From NCBI RefSeq assembly GCF_900659635.1, contig NZ_CAACVB010000052.1, positions 1 through 38,581 on the forward strand: DNA of 38,581 nt, in the 5' to 3' direction. This document shows positions 1 through 8,287 of this stretch, in pieces (position 1 is the stretch's first letter; every line of letters starts with the position of its first letter). Below the pieces are notes generated by a model, which saw nothing but the letters and a program-made list of their open reading frames with translations, was not told where the DNA came from and did no database searches. The position numbers and the translations under genes were made by a program. This DNA is from Actinomadura roseirufa. GTDB lineage: Bacteria; Actinomycetota; Actinomycetes; Streptosporangiales; Streptosporangiaceae.

Positions 1-202
1 CGCCGGGGGCTCCACCGCCCACGTGGCCGTCCGGCCCGCCGTGGCCCGGCCTGCCGACGGCCCCGGGGGCGTGCCGGGCGTGGCCTGGGCCGCCGCCGGA
101 CGGTGCGTGGTCCCGGGTGGCGGGCAGCAGCCCCAGCGTCTCCCGGTAGCGGAGCATGCGGGGCGAGGTCCCGAGCCGCCGTGCGGCCTCCGTGATGCGC
201 AT
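1..202 (-). CDS. MerR-family transcriptional regulator, N-terminal part (runs off the window)
   Basis: Read on the minus strand from ATG at 202-200, the protein starts with a MerR-type winged-helix motif containing [17 protein letters not shown] and LGLLPATRD, the usual DNA-binding helix-turn-helix of small MerR regulators. After about 35 residues it becomes Gly/Pro/His-rich, which could be an expanded wing loop. The frame stays open to base 1, so only about 67 residues are visible and the effector domain is outside the window. A perfect 8-bp inverted repeat lies 8 to 29 nt upstream of the start and is a likely autoregulatory operator. The gene is divergent from ahcY, but a link to methyl metabolism is only a guess. 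The start is uncertain because the GGAG before it is very close to the ATG. Confidence 0.6.
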   Translation of the reverse strand, partial: MRITEAARRLGTSPRMLRYRETLGLLPATRDHAPSGGGPGHARHAPGAVGRPGHGGPDGHVGGGAPG

Positions 203-209
203 GCTCCAA

Positions 210-231
210 TTCTGACAAATCTGTGTCAGAA
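210..231. promoter_or_regulatory. Inverted repeat, candidate operator of the MerR gene
   Basis: TTCTGACA (210-217) and TGTCAGAA (224-231) are perfect reverse complements separated by 6 nt. The site sits just upstream of the minus-strand MerR start and in the divergent ahcY upstream region. The symmetry fits a dimeric regulator such as the MerR protein itself. No binding evidence exists. Confidence 0.5.
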
Positions 232-505
232 AGTCCTCCCCGGCCGTGCCTCGGCCCGGGGTCCGCCCGTAGACTCGCGGGCGGACGCCGTCCCCCGCCT
301 CCCCGCCGGTCCACCCGGACCGGCCGGCCGGCGCGATCGTCCCGCGACCGCGGCACGACCGGCCGGGGCCAGGATGGGGAGCCGGTGTCCGACCCAGCGG
401 GCCGCCTCGCGGGCCGAACGGACCGACCAGATCCGACCGAACCGAGCCGACCGGACCGGCCGACGAGACCGGGACGACCACGCCGGACCAAGGAGCAACG
501 TAAGC
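232..505 (+). other. Intergenic leader of ahcY
   Basis: This 274-nt stretch carries no convincing gene. It holds a perfect 9-bp hairpin (GTCCGCCCG at 261-269 with CGGGCGGAC at 278-286) whose loop contains TAGACT, a possible -10 hexamer. From about 416 to 490 there is a nearly T-free series of degenerate CCGAC/GACCG units just before the ribosome-binding site. I looked for the conserved core of the SAH riboswitch and did not find it. Confidence 0.4.
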
Positions 506-1936
506 ATGGACTACAAGGTCGCCGACCTTTCGCTGGCCGACTTCGGGCGCAAGGAGATCCGGCTCGCCGAGCACGAGATGCCCGGTCTGATGGCGGTGCG
601 CGGGGAGTACTCGGCCGCCAAGCCGCTGCGCGGGGCGAAGATCATGGGCTCGCTGCACATGACGATCCAGACCGCGGTCCTGATCGAGACGCTGGTGGAG
701 CTCGGCGCCGACGTCCGCTGGGTGTCCTGCAACATCTTCTCCACCCAGGACCACGCCGCCGCGGCGGTCGTCGTGGGCAAGGACGGCACCGTGGAGAACC
801 CGCGGGGCGTCCCCGTGTTCGCCTGGAAGGGCGAGACGCTGGAGGAGTACTGGTGGTGCACCGACCAGGCCCTCCGGTGGCCCGACGGCACCGGCCCGAA
901 CATGATCCTCGACGACGGCGGTGACGCGACGCTGCTCGTCCACAAGGGCGCCGAGTACGAGAAGGCCGGCGCCGTGCCGGCCGCGACCGCCGAGGACCCG
1001 GAGGAGTGGGGGATCATCCTCGACACCCTCCGCCGCACGATCGCCGACGCGCCCGGCCGCTGGACCGAGACCGCCGCCGCGATCAAGGGCGTCACCGAGG
1101 AGACCACGACCGGCGTGCACCGTCTCTACGAGATGCACAAGGCCGGCACGCTCGCCTTCCCGGCGATCAACGTCAACGACTCGGTCACCAAGTCCAAGTT
1201 CGACAACAAGTACGGCTGCCGCCACTCGGTCATCGACGGCCTGAACCGCGCCACCGACGTCCTCATCGGCGGCAAGGTCGCGGTGGTCTGCGGCTACGGC
1301 GACGTCGGCAAGGGCTGCGCTGACGCGCTGCGCGGCCAGGGCGCCCGCGTGATCGTCACCGAGATCGACCCGATCTGCGCGCTGCAGGCCGCGATGGACG
1401 GCTTCCAGGTCACCACCCTGGACGAGGTCGTCGGCAGCGCCGACATCTTCGTCACCACCACCGGCAACTTCAACATCATCACGGCCGACCACATGGGCCG
1501 GATGAAGCACCAGGCGATCGTGTCCAACATCGGGCACTTCGACAACGAGATCGACATGGCCGGCCTCGCCAAGGTCGAGGGCATCGAGAAGATCGAGATC
1601 AAGCCGCAGGTCGCCGAGTGGCGGTTCGCGGACGGCCACTCGATCATCGTCCTGGCCGAGGGTCGTCTCATGAACCTGGGCTGCGCCACCGGCCACCCGT
1701 CGTTCGTGATGTCCAACTCCTTCACCAACCAGGTCATCGCGCAGATCGAGCTGTTCACCAAGACCGAGGAGTACCCGCTCGGCGTGTACGTGCTGCCGAA
1801 GCACCTGGACGAGAAGGTCGCGCGCCTGCACCTGGACGCGCTCGGCGTCAAGCTGACCGAGCTGACCAAGGAGCAGGCCGCCTACATCGGCGTCCACGTG
1901 GAGGGCCCCTACAAGCCGGACCACTACCGCTACTGA
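506..1936 (+). CDS. ahcY: Adenosylhomocysteinase (S-adenosyl-L-homocysteine hydrolase)
   Basis: Cytosolic NAD-dependent enzyme that splits S-adenosylhomocysteine into adenosine and homocysteine, relieving product inhibition of methyltransferases. The 476-residue protein has the family signatures: [11 protein letters not shown] with substrate-binding K229 and D233, [11 protein letters not shown], the NAD Rossmann motif GYGDVGKG at 263-270, and the C-terminal KPDHYRY tail that completes the neighbouring subunit's NAD site. It also has the roughly 40-residue insert (around GETLEEYWW to EEWGIILDT) of the long bacterial form. The frame is open upstream, but homology begins at ATG 506, which has AGGAG at 491-495. 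A strong hairpin follows the stop, then a second, shorter paralogue. Confidence 0.97.
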   Translation: MDYKVADLSLADFGRKEIRLAEHEMPGLMAVRGEYSAAKPLRGAKIMGSLHMTIQTAVLIETLVELGADVRWVSCNIFSTQDHAAAAVVVGKDGTVENPRGVPVFAWKGETLEEYWWCTDQALRWPDGTGPNMILDDGGDATLLVHKGAEYEKAGAVPAATAEDPEEWGIILDTLRRTIADAPGRWTETAAAIKGVTEETTTGVHRLYEMHKAGTLAFPAINVNDSVTKSKFDNKYGCRHSVIDGLNRATDVLIGGKVAVVCGYGDVGKGCADALRGQGARVIVTEIDPICALQAAMDGFQVTTLDEVVGSADIFVTTTGNFNIITADHMGRMKHQAIVSNIGHFDNEIDMAGLAKVEGIEKIEIKPQVAEWRFADGHSIIVLAEGRLMNLGCATGHPSFVMSNSFTNQVIAQIELFTKTEEYPLGVYVLPKHLDEKVARLHLDALGVKLTELTKEQAAYIGVHVEGPYKPDHYRY

Positions 1937-1950
1937 TCACCTGTAGCGTT

Positions 1951-1990
1951 CGAACCGCCGCACGGCCCCCCGGGGTCGTGCGGCGGTTCG
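1951..1990 (+). terminator. Strong hairpin between the two SAH hydrolase genes
   Basis: CGAACCGCCGCACG (1951-1964) pairs perfectly with 1977-1990, a 14-bp stem that can extend inward with C/G pairs. It is followed by TTCCTTG, a poor U tract. It lies between the ahcY stop and the next gene's ribosome-binding site, so it could terminate ahcY mRNA or attenuate read-through into the paralogue. Confidence 0.75.
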
Positions 1991-2008
1991 TTCCTTGAAG
2001 GGGGGCAG

Positions 2009-3262
2009 ATGAGCGACATCGCCGACGTTTCGCTCGCGTACGAGGGCGTCAAGCGCATCGAGTGGGCCGACCGGAGCATGCCCGTGCTCCGGCAGATCCG
2101 GGAGCGCTTCGCCGCCGAGCGGCCGCTGGACGGACTGCGGGTCGCCGCGTGCATGCACGTCACCACCGAGACCGCCGGGCTCATCCGCACCCTCCAGGCG
2201 GGCGGCGCGAGCGTCGCGCTCGCCGCGTCCAACCCGCTGTCCACCCAGGACGACACGGCCGCCGCGCTCGTCCAGGAGTACGGCGCGGAGGTCTTCGCCC
2301 GCGCGGGGACGGACCGGGAGGGCTACTACGCCCACATCCACGAGGTCCTCGAAACGGGGCCCGACTTCGTCCTGGACGACGGTTGCGACCTCGTCAACAC
2401 CCTCCACACCGACCGGACGGATCTGCTCGGCACCGTGAAGGCGGGCTGCGAGCAGACCACGACGGGCGTCATCCGCCTTCACCAGATGGCCCTGGAGGGC
2501 GCCCTGCGCTTCCCCGTCGTCGCGGTGAACGACACCGACACCAAGCACATGTTCGACAACCGCTACGGGACGGGACAGTCCACCCTCGACGGCATCATCC
2601 GCGCCACCAACACCCTCCTGGCCGGCAAGACCGTCGTCATCGCGGGCTTCGGCTTCTGCGGCCGCGGCCTCGCCGAGCGCGCCCGCGGGCTCGGCGCCCG
2701 CGTCGTGGTCACCGAGATCGACCCGGTGAAGGCGCTGGACGCCGCGCTGCAGGGCTTCGCCGTCCAGCCGATGGCCGAGGCCGCCCCGCACGGCGACGTC
2801 TTCATCACCGTCACCGGCAACCGCGACGTGGTGAACGCCGGCCACCTCGCGGTGATGAAGGACGGCGCCATCCTCGCCAACTCCGGGCACTTCGACGTGG
2901 AGATCGACGTCCGCGCCCTGAGCGAGCTCGCCGTCGAGGTGCACCGCGTCCGGCACCAGGCCGACGAGTACGTCCTGGCGGACGGCCGCCGTCTCGTCCT
3001 GCTGGCGGAGGGCCGCCTGGTCAACCTCGCGGCCGCCGAGGGCCATCCCGCCGCCGTGATGGACATGTCCTTCGCCGACCAGGCCCTCACCTGCGCCTGG
3101 CTCGCGACCGCCCACACGACCCTGCCCCCGGCCGTGCACGACGTCCCGAAGGAGATCGACACCGAGGTCGCGCGGCTCAAGCTCGCGTCGATGTCGGTCT
3201 CGATCGACCTCCTGACCGCGGAGCAGGAGGAGTACCTCCACTCCTGGCGCCTGGGCTCCTGA
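2009..3262 (+). CDS. Second S-adenosylhomocysteine hydrolase family protein, short archaeal/Thermotoga-like type
   Basis: A 417-residue paralogue of the preceding gene. It keeps the catalytic [11 protein letters not shown] segment (K179, D183) and a glycine-rich NAD motif GFGFCGRG at 213-220. It lacks the bacterial insert and the KPDHYRY tail, ending in YLHSWRLGS. The string NPLSTQDD, in place of NIFSTQDH in the first copy, is typical of archaeal and thermophile SAH hydrolases. Some members of that branch act on S-inosylhomocysteine or other nucleoside substrates, so the true substrate here is open. ATG 2009 follows a GAAGGGGGG ribosome-binding site. It probably forms a transcription unit with the gene 14 nt downstream. 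Confidence 0.9.
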   Translation: MSDIADVSLAYEGVKRIEWADRSMPVLRQIRERFAAERPLDGLRVAACMHVTTETAGLIRTLQAGGASVALAASNPLSTQDDTAAALVQEYGAEVFARAGTDREGYYAHIHEVLETGPDFVLDDGCDLVNTLHTDRTDLLGTVKAGCEQTTTGVIRLHQMALEGALRFPVVAVNDTDTKHMFDNRYGTGQSTLDGIIRATNTLLAGKTVVIAGFGFCGRGLAERARGLGARVVVTEIDPVKALDAALQGFAVQPMAEAAPHGDVFITVTGNRDVVNAGHLAVMKDGAILANSGHFDVEIDVRALSELAVEVHRVRHQADEYVLADGRRLVLLAEGRLVNLAAAEGHPAAVMDMSFADQALTCAWLATAHTTLPPAVHDVPKEIDTEVARLKLASMSVSIDLLTAEQEEYLHSWRLGS

Positions 3263-3276
3263 GGGCGCGCGGATTC

Positions 3277-3855
3277 ATGCCGACCGGTATCTACGTCCAC
3301 ACCGATGGCGGCCTGGAGGAGCGCTTCCAGTGCGCTCCCGGCCCCGGCGGCTGGCGCTATGCCTCCCAGCGGTCCGACAACGTCCGGACGGATCTGGTCG
3401 TGGACTCCCGCTGGCGCCAGATCCGCGCCGAGCTGGTCACCTCCGAATGGTGGATCCGTGGTGGAGTCACCGGACCCGAACTCGCCTGGGTACGCGCCGC
3501 CGGTGAAACGGGAACCGAACATCACGAGAACGCTTTCGGCTTCCTGGCCGACTCGCCCGCCTTCCTCATCGCCGTCGCCCGCTCGCTGCACCTCGAAGAG
3601 AGGCACCAGGCGGACATCCGGCTCGTTCACCTGACCTTCCCGTCCCTGGCGGCCATGACGACGCTGTGGCGCTGGCGTCTGGCCGAGGTCTCGGTCCACG
3701 AGACCGAGACGGGGCCGCTGCCCGTCCAGCACTACGAGGTCACCGACCTGGCCACCGGCGAGGTCAGCGAAGTGCATCTCTCCGGAGATGTGATCCTCTC
3801 CGCCCCCGGCATTGAACTGACCGCTCTGGAGTCCCCGCCCAACTTCCTGGCCTGA
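3277..3855 (+). CDS. Conserved-looking hypothetical protein, 192 aa
   Basis: I do not recognise this protein. It starts at ATG 3277, 14 nt after the second SAH hydrolase, and has strongly GC-biased third codon positions like its neighbours, so it is very likely real. There is no signal peptide or membrane segment. The first 70 residues are rich in Trp, Arg and Asp (GGWRY, SRWRQIRAEL, WWIRGGV), and the C-terminal half looks like a beta-rich soluble domain (PVQHYEVTDLATGEVSEVHL). The closeness to the short SAH hydrolase suggests shared expression and perhaps a related metabolic role, but no enzyme motif is visible. Confidence 0.8.
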   Translation: MPTGIYVHTDGGLEERFQCAPGPGGWRYASQRSDNVRTDLVVDSRWRQIRAELVTSEWWIRGGVTGPELAWVRAAGETGTEHHENAFGFLADSPAFLIAVARSLHLEERHQADIRLVHLTFPSLAAMTTLWRWRLAEVSVHETETGPLPVQHYEVTDLATGEVSEVHLSGDVILSAPGIELTALESPPNFLA

Positions 3856-3925
3856 CGTTTTCGGTCTGGCCAGAAAAGGGCACACCTTGTCGATCAAGAC
3901 CCCTGCGGCGGAGTCGCGGCCCCTT

Positions 3926-3931
3926 TATGAT
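3926..3931 (+). promoter_or_regulatory. Candidate -10 element of the serine hydrolase gene
   Basis: TATGAT at 3926-3931 is close to the consensus -10. Transcription would begin near 3938, leaving a short leader with AAAAGGGGG before GTG 3960. This argues against the in-frame ATG at 3927, which lies inside the hexamer. No good -35 is visible. Confidence 0.45.
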
Positions 3932-3959
3932 CATGAACTCGGCCGAAAAGGGGGATCTT

Positions 3960-5396
3960 GTGAGACATGCATGGGTGCACGGCGGCATCGGGCTCGCCGT
4001 GGCGGTGGCGCTGGTGGGCTGTTCCGCCAACGCCGAGGTCGGCGGGAATCGGGTCGCGAACGTCACGAGCCAGGGCGGTGCGGCGAAGAAGGCTCCCGGC
4101 CGGCTCGGCGAGCGGCTGCGGGCGGCCATGGACGAGCTCCGCTTCCAGGACGTCCTCGACACGAACCCACCGAGCGCGGCTCAGATCCGGTCCGTCCAGA
4201 ACCCGGTGGACAAGGAGGCGAACCTGCGGGTGCCGCCCCACACGGTGGCCGCGCCCAAGCCGATCGTCCAGCAGCCGCAGCTGGACGCGACCATCATCGA
4301 GCTGGACAAGAAGAAGCGGCCCGTAGCGTCCGGCACCGTCCTGATGAGCCCGCTCTACCAGCACGGCGTCGTGGTCCCGGTGGACGGCAACCTGTCCACC
4401 AAGAGCGTGCGCTGGCGCCAGTGGGACGACGCGGGCTGGTACCGCGACAAGGGGAAGGGCACCCTTGACGTGGTCCCGGGCAGGGAGAACGCGCCCATCG
4501 ATCACATGCTCAACTACCCCGCGTCGGTCCTGAAGCTGATGGTCAACTTCGGTGTCCTGCGCCTGGTGGACCAGGGCAAGGTCAAGCTGGACGACACCTA
4601 CTCCTACGCCCCGACCACGACGAGTTCGCTCTGTGGCGGGGCCAGCGCGAAGACCGTCCGCCAGTACATGGACGACTCGCTCACCTGGTCGTCGAACGCC
4701 GCGTCCTGCGCGCTGGTGAAGCTGCTGCACGACAACAACGCGGTCGATCCGCTGAACCAGACCTTCCAGGACCTCGGCCTGGAGACGCTCCAGCTCAAGG
4801 GCACCAACCCGGTCAACGGCGGACGCTGGTCGAACTCGGTCACGATGAGCTCGCTCGACACCGCCAAGCTCCTGACCCTCATCGACGGCGCGCCCGGCCG
4901 GGTCTGGAAGGACCCCCGCGGCAAGGCCGTGACCAGCGCCGTCCTGAGCCCCGCGTCGCGGAGGTTCTTCCGGTCCGAGCTGTCCCAGCAGGGCTTCAAC
5001 GACATGCTGTCGTCGGTGAATCGGTGCGGCGGCGACTACCCCGCGCCCGGCCTCCCCAACGCCGCTCCGTCCCGCTGGGTCGACGCGGACGGCACGGTGA
5101 CGGTGATGGGCAACAAGTTCGGCCGCGACGTCCGGCCCTGCAACACGAAGGCCGAGGTCACGTTCGCGCACAAGACCGGCTGGGTGAACAACACCGGCGC
5201 CGACGCGGGCATCGTGCGGGCGCTGCCCGGCAAGGGCGGCCGCAGCTACGTGATCGTCGTCTTCTCCAACCTCGGCACGCAGTACGTCGACGAGGGACGC
5301 CCCGCGACGCCGGCGGGAATCTTCCCGTACACCTTCACCGAGAAGTTCGCGAAACTGGGCCGCATCCTGGACAACCAGGAGAAGCTGCGGAAATAA
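3960..5396 (+). CDS. Lipoprotein serine hydrolase of the class A beta-lactamase/penicillin-binding fold
   Basis: A 478-residue exported protein. The N-terminus has a short basic region, a hydrophobic stretch (GIGLAVAVALVGC) and a lipobox Cys near residue 21, so it is predicted to be lipid-anchored outside the membrane. After a 150-residue variable region come the three active-site motifs in order and spacing: SVLK with nucleophile S189, SSN at 244-246, and KTG at 405-407. The protein could be a D,D-peptidase, a cell-wall-sensing hydrolase or a beta-lactamase. The long N-terminal extension and the absence of an obvious class A Glu166 loop make a resistance enzyme less likely. GTG 3960 is chosen for its AGGGGG site and because it gives a clean lipoprotein signal. 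Confidence 0.85.
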   Translation: MRHAWVHGGIGLAVAVALVGCSANAEVGGNRVANVTSQGGAAKKAPGRLGERLRAAMDELRFQDVLDTNPPSAAQIRSVQNPVDKEANLRVPPHTVAAPKPIVQQPQLDATIIELDKKKRPVASGTVLMSPLYQHGVVVPVDGNLSTKSVRWRQWDDAGWYRDKGKGTLDVVPGRENAPIDHMLNYPASVLKLMVNFGVLRLVDQGKVKLDDTYSYAPTTTSSLCGGASAKTVRQYMDDSLTWSSNAASCALVKLLHDNNAVDPLNQTFQDLGLETLQLKGTNPVNGGRWSNSVTMSSLDTAKLLTLIDGAPGRVWKDPRGKAVTSAVLSPASRRFFRSELSQQGFNDMLSSVNRCGGDYPAPGLPNAAPSRWVDADGTVTVMGNKFGRDVRPCNTKAEVTFAHKTGWVNNTGADAGIVRALPGKGGRSYVIVVFSNLGTQYVDEGRPATPAGIFPYTFTEKFAKLGRILDNQEKLRK

Positions 5397-5821
5397 CCCG
5401 GGAGGGAACGGCATAACGACCGTCCTCCCACACGCTCCTCTCGCCGGCCCCTAACAGCGGGCGGCGGGAATAACCGGTGGCCGCCGTCATGTGACGGCGG
5501 CCATCGCGTTCGGTCGGGACGATCGGCTCCCGATGCGGGTTCTCCGGCCGTTGACAGGGCCTCGAAATTTCACATCTCCTTTGATTGGGTCTGGAGATCG
5601 GGCCCTGTACCTCCCCGTGAGTAAGGCTCCGACCTGGTCTCCCATCCCGCGCGCCACGGGAGCGATGCGAGATGGTCCATGGTCAAAGCCCAAATCGAAG
5701 GCCATTGTAAAAAGCTCGTCCAGCGGTCATCGTGACGGCACCGAGAACGCTCATGGACCTCCCTTGCGGAACCCCCGCGGCGTGCCCCCTGCGCGCAGAT
5801 CCGAATGGCAGGTACCCGTCA
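5397..5821 (+). other. Intergenic region with terminator and probable promoter of the carboxypeptidase
   Basis: After the hairpin at 5478-5503 this 425-nt stretch contains TTGACA at 5551-5556, a perfect -35, followed by an AT-richer segment (CGAAATTTCACATCTCC) that could hold a weak -10. A leader of over 200 nt would precede ATG 5822. I saw only short stems in it and no match to the c-di-AMP (ydaO) riboswitch often found before actinobacterial wall-enzyme genes. The open frame here is not credible as coding sequence. Confidence 0.4.
5478..5503 (+). terminator. Hairpin terminator after the serine hydrolase gene
   Basis: TGGCCGCCGTCA (5478-5489) is perfectly complementary to 5492-5503, a 12-bp inverted repeat 82 nt past the stop. 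There is no U tract, which is common for actinomycete terminators. Confidence 0.65.
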
Positions 5822-7093
5822 ATGGCCAGACCCAGCAGAATGCTCTCCCTCATCGCCGCGGCGTCGGCGTTCGCCGTGGCCGCGGCCCTTTCCGGCACGG
5901 CCGGCGCGGCCGAGCCGAGCCCCTCCGAGGGCTCCCAGCGGTACGTGGTCACCGGGCCGAAGACCGCCGCGCAGCGCAGTCAGGTCGCGAGCACCGGGGC
6001 GGCGATCGACGCCGTCCGGGGCGGCGCCGTGGAGGTCAGCGCGATCCCGTCCGAGGTGAGGGCGATCAAGCGCTTCGGCTTCACCGTGCGCCGGGCCCCG
6101 GCCGAGCCGGCGCCCGGCCCGAGCGCGTCGGCGGCGTCCTACCACACGTTCGCCGAGATGCAGCAGGAGGTGGACTCGGTCACCGCCGCCTACCCGCAGA
6201 TCACGCGGAAGTTCGTCGTGGGCAAGTCCTACGAGGGCCGCGACATCATCGGCATCAAGATCAGCGACAACGTGGGGACGGACGAGAACGAGCCCGAGGT
6301 GCTCGTCATCGCGAACATCCACGCGCGGGAGCGGCTGACCGCCGAGCAGGCGCTCGACTACCTCGGGCAGCTCACCAAGGGCTACGGGACCGACAGCACG
6401 GTCACGAACCTGGTGAACAACCGGGAGATCTACCTGATGCCGATGGTCAACCCGGACGGCCAGGTCTACGACATGACGAGCGACACCCAGCCGGGACGGT
6501 CGTGGCGCAAGAACCGCCAGCCGAACCCGACCTCGACCGGGACCGACCTGAACCGCAACTTCGCCTACAAGTGGGGTTGCTGCAACGGCTCGTCCACGAG
6601 CGGAGCCAGCGAGACCTACCGGGGCACCGGGCCCGAGTCGGCGACCGAGACGAAGGTCATCGCCAACTTCGTCCGGAGCCGGAAGGTGAACGGCAAGCAG
6701 CAGCTCAAGATGTTCCTGGACATCCACTCGTACTCGGAACTGGTGCTGTGGCCGTTCGGCTTCACCTACAACGACACCGTCCCGGGCGCCCTGGACGCCG
6801 ATCAGGAGGCCGCCCACCGCAAGATCGGGCAGGAGATGGCGGCCATCAACGGGTTCCGGCCCGAGCAGTCGAGCGACCTGTACATCACCGACGGGACGAC
6901 CGACGACTGGACGTGGGGCGACCAGCGCATCTTCTCCTACACGTTCGAGCTGGGCGGTAACAGCTTCTACCCGCCGCCGTCGGCCATCGAACGCGAGATC
7001 GCGCGGAGCCGGGGCGCGCTGCTGAAGCTGACCGACTACGCCGACTGCCCGTACCGGGCGATCGGCAAGCAGGACCAGTACTGCGCGGCCTAA
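5822..7093 (+). CDS. Secreted M14 zinc carboxypeptidase (carboxypeptidase T-like)
   Basis: A 423-residue secreted metallopeptidase that removes C-terminal residues from peptides. ATG 5822 opens a signal peptide (MARPSRMLSLIAAASAF, cleavage near AGA-AEPS). A propeptide follows, then the M14 catalytic domain from about residue 105. Zinc ligands are H167 and E170 in NIHARE and H302 in LDIHSYSE; DLNRNF gives the substrate-binding Asn/Arg pair, and E376 in TFELGG is the general base. Length and motifs match bacterial carboxypeptidase T. In-frame ATG codons up to 90 nt upstream would only add residues in front of the signal peptide. It faces the RDD gene across a shared terminator. Confidence 0.93.
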   Translation: MARPSRMLSLIAAASAFAVAAALSGTAGAAEPSPSEGSQRYVVTGPKTAAQRSQVASTGAAIDAVRGGAVEVSAIPSEVRAIKRFGFTVRRAPAEPAPGPSASAASYHTFAEMQQEVDSVTAAYPQITRKFVVGKSYEGRDIIGIKISDNVGTDENEPEVLVIANIHARERLTAEQALDYLGQLTKGYGTDSTVTNLVNNREIYLMPMVNPDGQVYDMTSDTQPGRSWRKNRQPNPTSTGTDLNRNFAYKWGCCNGSSTSGASETYRGTGPESATETKVIANFVRSRKVNGKQQLKMFLDIHSYSELVLWPFGFTYNDTVPGALDADQEAAHRKIGQEMAAINGFRPEQSSDLYITDGTTDDWTWGDQRIFSYTFELGGNSFYPPPSAIEREIARSRGALLKLTDYADCPYRAIGKQDQYCAA

Positions 7094-7116
7094 CGGGACG
7101 CCACCGCGTGGTCTGA

Positions 7117-7145
7117 CGGCCCCTGGACACCCAGTCCAGGGGCCG
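7117..7145. terminator. Bidirectional terminator between convergent genes
   Basis: CGGCCCCTGGAC (7117-7128) and GTCCAGGGGCCG (7134-7145) form a perfect 12-bp stem with loop ACCCA. It lies between the plus-strand carboxypeptidase and the minus-strand RDD gene and can serve both. Confidence 0.85.
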
Positions 7146-7166
7146 GTTCCCGTCCTCGGGGGAGGA

Positions 7167-8216
7167 TCAGGACCCGTCCGGCGGCCCTGGGGGCGCGGAC
7201 GGCCCTGCCGGGTACGGGCCACGGGGATACGGGACCGGGCGCGGGCCCGGAGCGCCCGCCTGGGGATTAGGGAACATGCCCTGGTAGGGGCCGGCCCCAT
7301 AGTTCTGGGGCGGAAGGAAACGCGGCTGGCCGGGGCCAGGGGTGCTGAACGGCGGCGGAGCCGGAGGGCCCTGCCGCACGGGATGGCCGAGGGGAGCGCC
7401 GGCCATGACGGGGACGGGACCCGGTTGCGGCTCGGCAGGCCGTCCGGCGCGGCGCAGGCGGGCGGCGCGGCGCTGGGCCAGGCGCCACTCCTCGCGGTGC
7501 CGCCGCTCGGCGAGGACGGCCGACAGGAGGATCTCGGGGCGCACGCCCGGAGGAGGCGGCGGGCTGACCGCGGCCACCACCTGGTCGGTGATGCGCTGGC
7601 CCAGGGAGTCGCGCACCTCCGGCAGCAGCTCCCAGAACCGCGACAGGTACTGCCGCGCGGTCATCGCCAGTTCGTCGGACAGCATCGACAGCTCCAGCGT
7701 CCTGGCCCACCCGGCCAGGTGCGGCGGCATCACCGCGACGGGGCCGAACACGGACGTCGGCACCCGCTCCTGGATGACGATCGTTCCGGCGAACAGGTCG
7801 CCGAGCCGCTTCCCGCGCCCGCTGCAGAACGACGCGACGAGGGCGGGGGCGCTGAAGAACGTCCAGAACTCGATGAACCCGGCCAGCGCGCGCACCAGCG
7901 CCTGCCGGAAGCGGATGGGCCCGCCGTCGTCGCCGACGACGCGCAGCCCCACCGCCATCTTCCCCAGGGTGCGCCCGCGCGACAGCGTCTCGAAGGCGCA
8001 CGGGTAGCCGACGATGACGGCGACCATCGCGAGCACCGACAGGCCCGCCGCCCACGCCTCGTCCGCCACGAGGGTCGTCATCGCCGTCACGTACAGGGCG
8101 ATGTTGAGGATCACCACCTGTAGGAGCAGGTCCAGGAGCAGGGCGCAGCCGCGGCTGGCCAGCCGCGCGACCCGGATGTCGAGCGCGACGGCCTCGCCGG
8201 TGACGAGTTCGGCCAT
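7167..8216 (-). CDS. RDD family membrane protein with proline-rich tail
   Basis: A 349-residue membrane protein. The N-terminal 150 residues form an RDD domain: RVARLASRGCALLLDLLLQ at the start, then hydrophobic segments (VVILNIALYVTAMTTL, AAGLSVLAMVAVIVGY) and the conserved SRGRTLGKMAVGLRVV loop. The middle is soluble and the last 90 residues are rich in Pro, Gly and Ala and probably disordered. Its function is not established; RDD proteins are linked to transport in some bacteria. The start at 8216 is chosen over an earlier in-frame start because GGAGG lies 8 nt before it and because homology begins at MAELVTGEAVAL. It is divergent from the SpoIIM-like gene across 71 nt. Confidence 0.9.
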   Translation of the reverse strand: MAELVTGEAVALDIRVARLASRGCALLLDLLLQVVILNIALYVTAMTTLVADEAWAAGLSVLAMVAVIVGYPCAFETLSRGRTLGKMAVGLRVVGDDGGPIRFRQALVRALAGFIEFWTFFSAPALVASFCSGRGKRLGDLFAGTIVIQERVPTSVFGPVAVMPPHLAGWARTLELSMLSDELAMTARQYLSRFWELLPEVRDSLGQRITDQVVAAVSPPPPPGVRPEILLSAVLAERRHREEWRLAQRRAARLRRAGRPAEPQPGPVPVMAGAPLGHPVRQGPPAPPPFSTPGPGQPRFLPPQNYGAGPYQGMFPNPQAGAPGPRPVPYPRGPYPAGPSAPPGPPDGS

Positions 8217-8274
8217 GTCCTGTTCCTCCAATGCCGGGGCGCGTCCATTTTGCCGGTCCGGCGGGCCCACACGT

Positions 8275-8287
8275 TAGTCTCACCCGG
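8275..8287 (+). promoter_or_regulatory. Leaderless promoter of the SpoIIM-like gene
   Basis: TAGTCT at 8275-8280 is a plausible -10 hexamer, and exactly 7 nt separate it from GTG 8288, so transcription should begin at the start codon. There is no Shine-Dalgarno sequence, which supports leaderless translation. Confidence 0.55.

Noticed and set aside
23..505. N-terminal extension of ahcY in the same open frame
   Set aside because: Homology to SAH hydrolases begins at ATG 506, which has its own ribosome-binding site; the upstream part overlaps the MerR gene and operator.
232..505. SAH riboswitch upstream of ahcY
   Set aside because: Expected genomic place, but I could not find the conserved core sequence or pairing of the class.
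3960..5396. Antibiotic-resistance beta-lactamase
   Set aside because: The three serine-hydrolase motifs are there, but length, lipoprotein anchoring and the long N-terminal extension point to a wall-related hydrolase; resistance cannot be claimed.
5551..5580. Well-defined sigma-70-type promoter
   Set aside because: TTGACA is perfect but no convincing -10 follows at 16-18 bp, so it is mentioned only within the intergenic entry.
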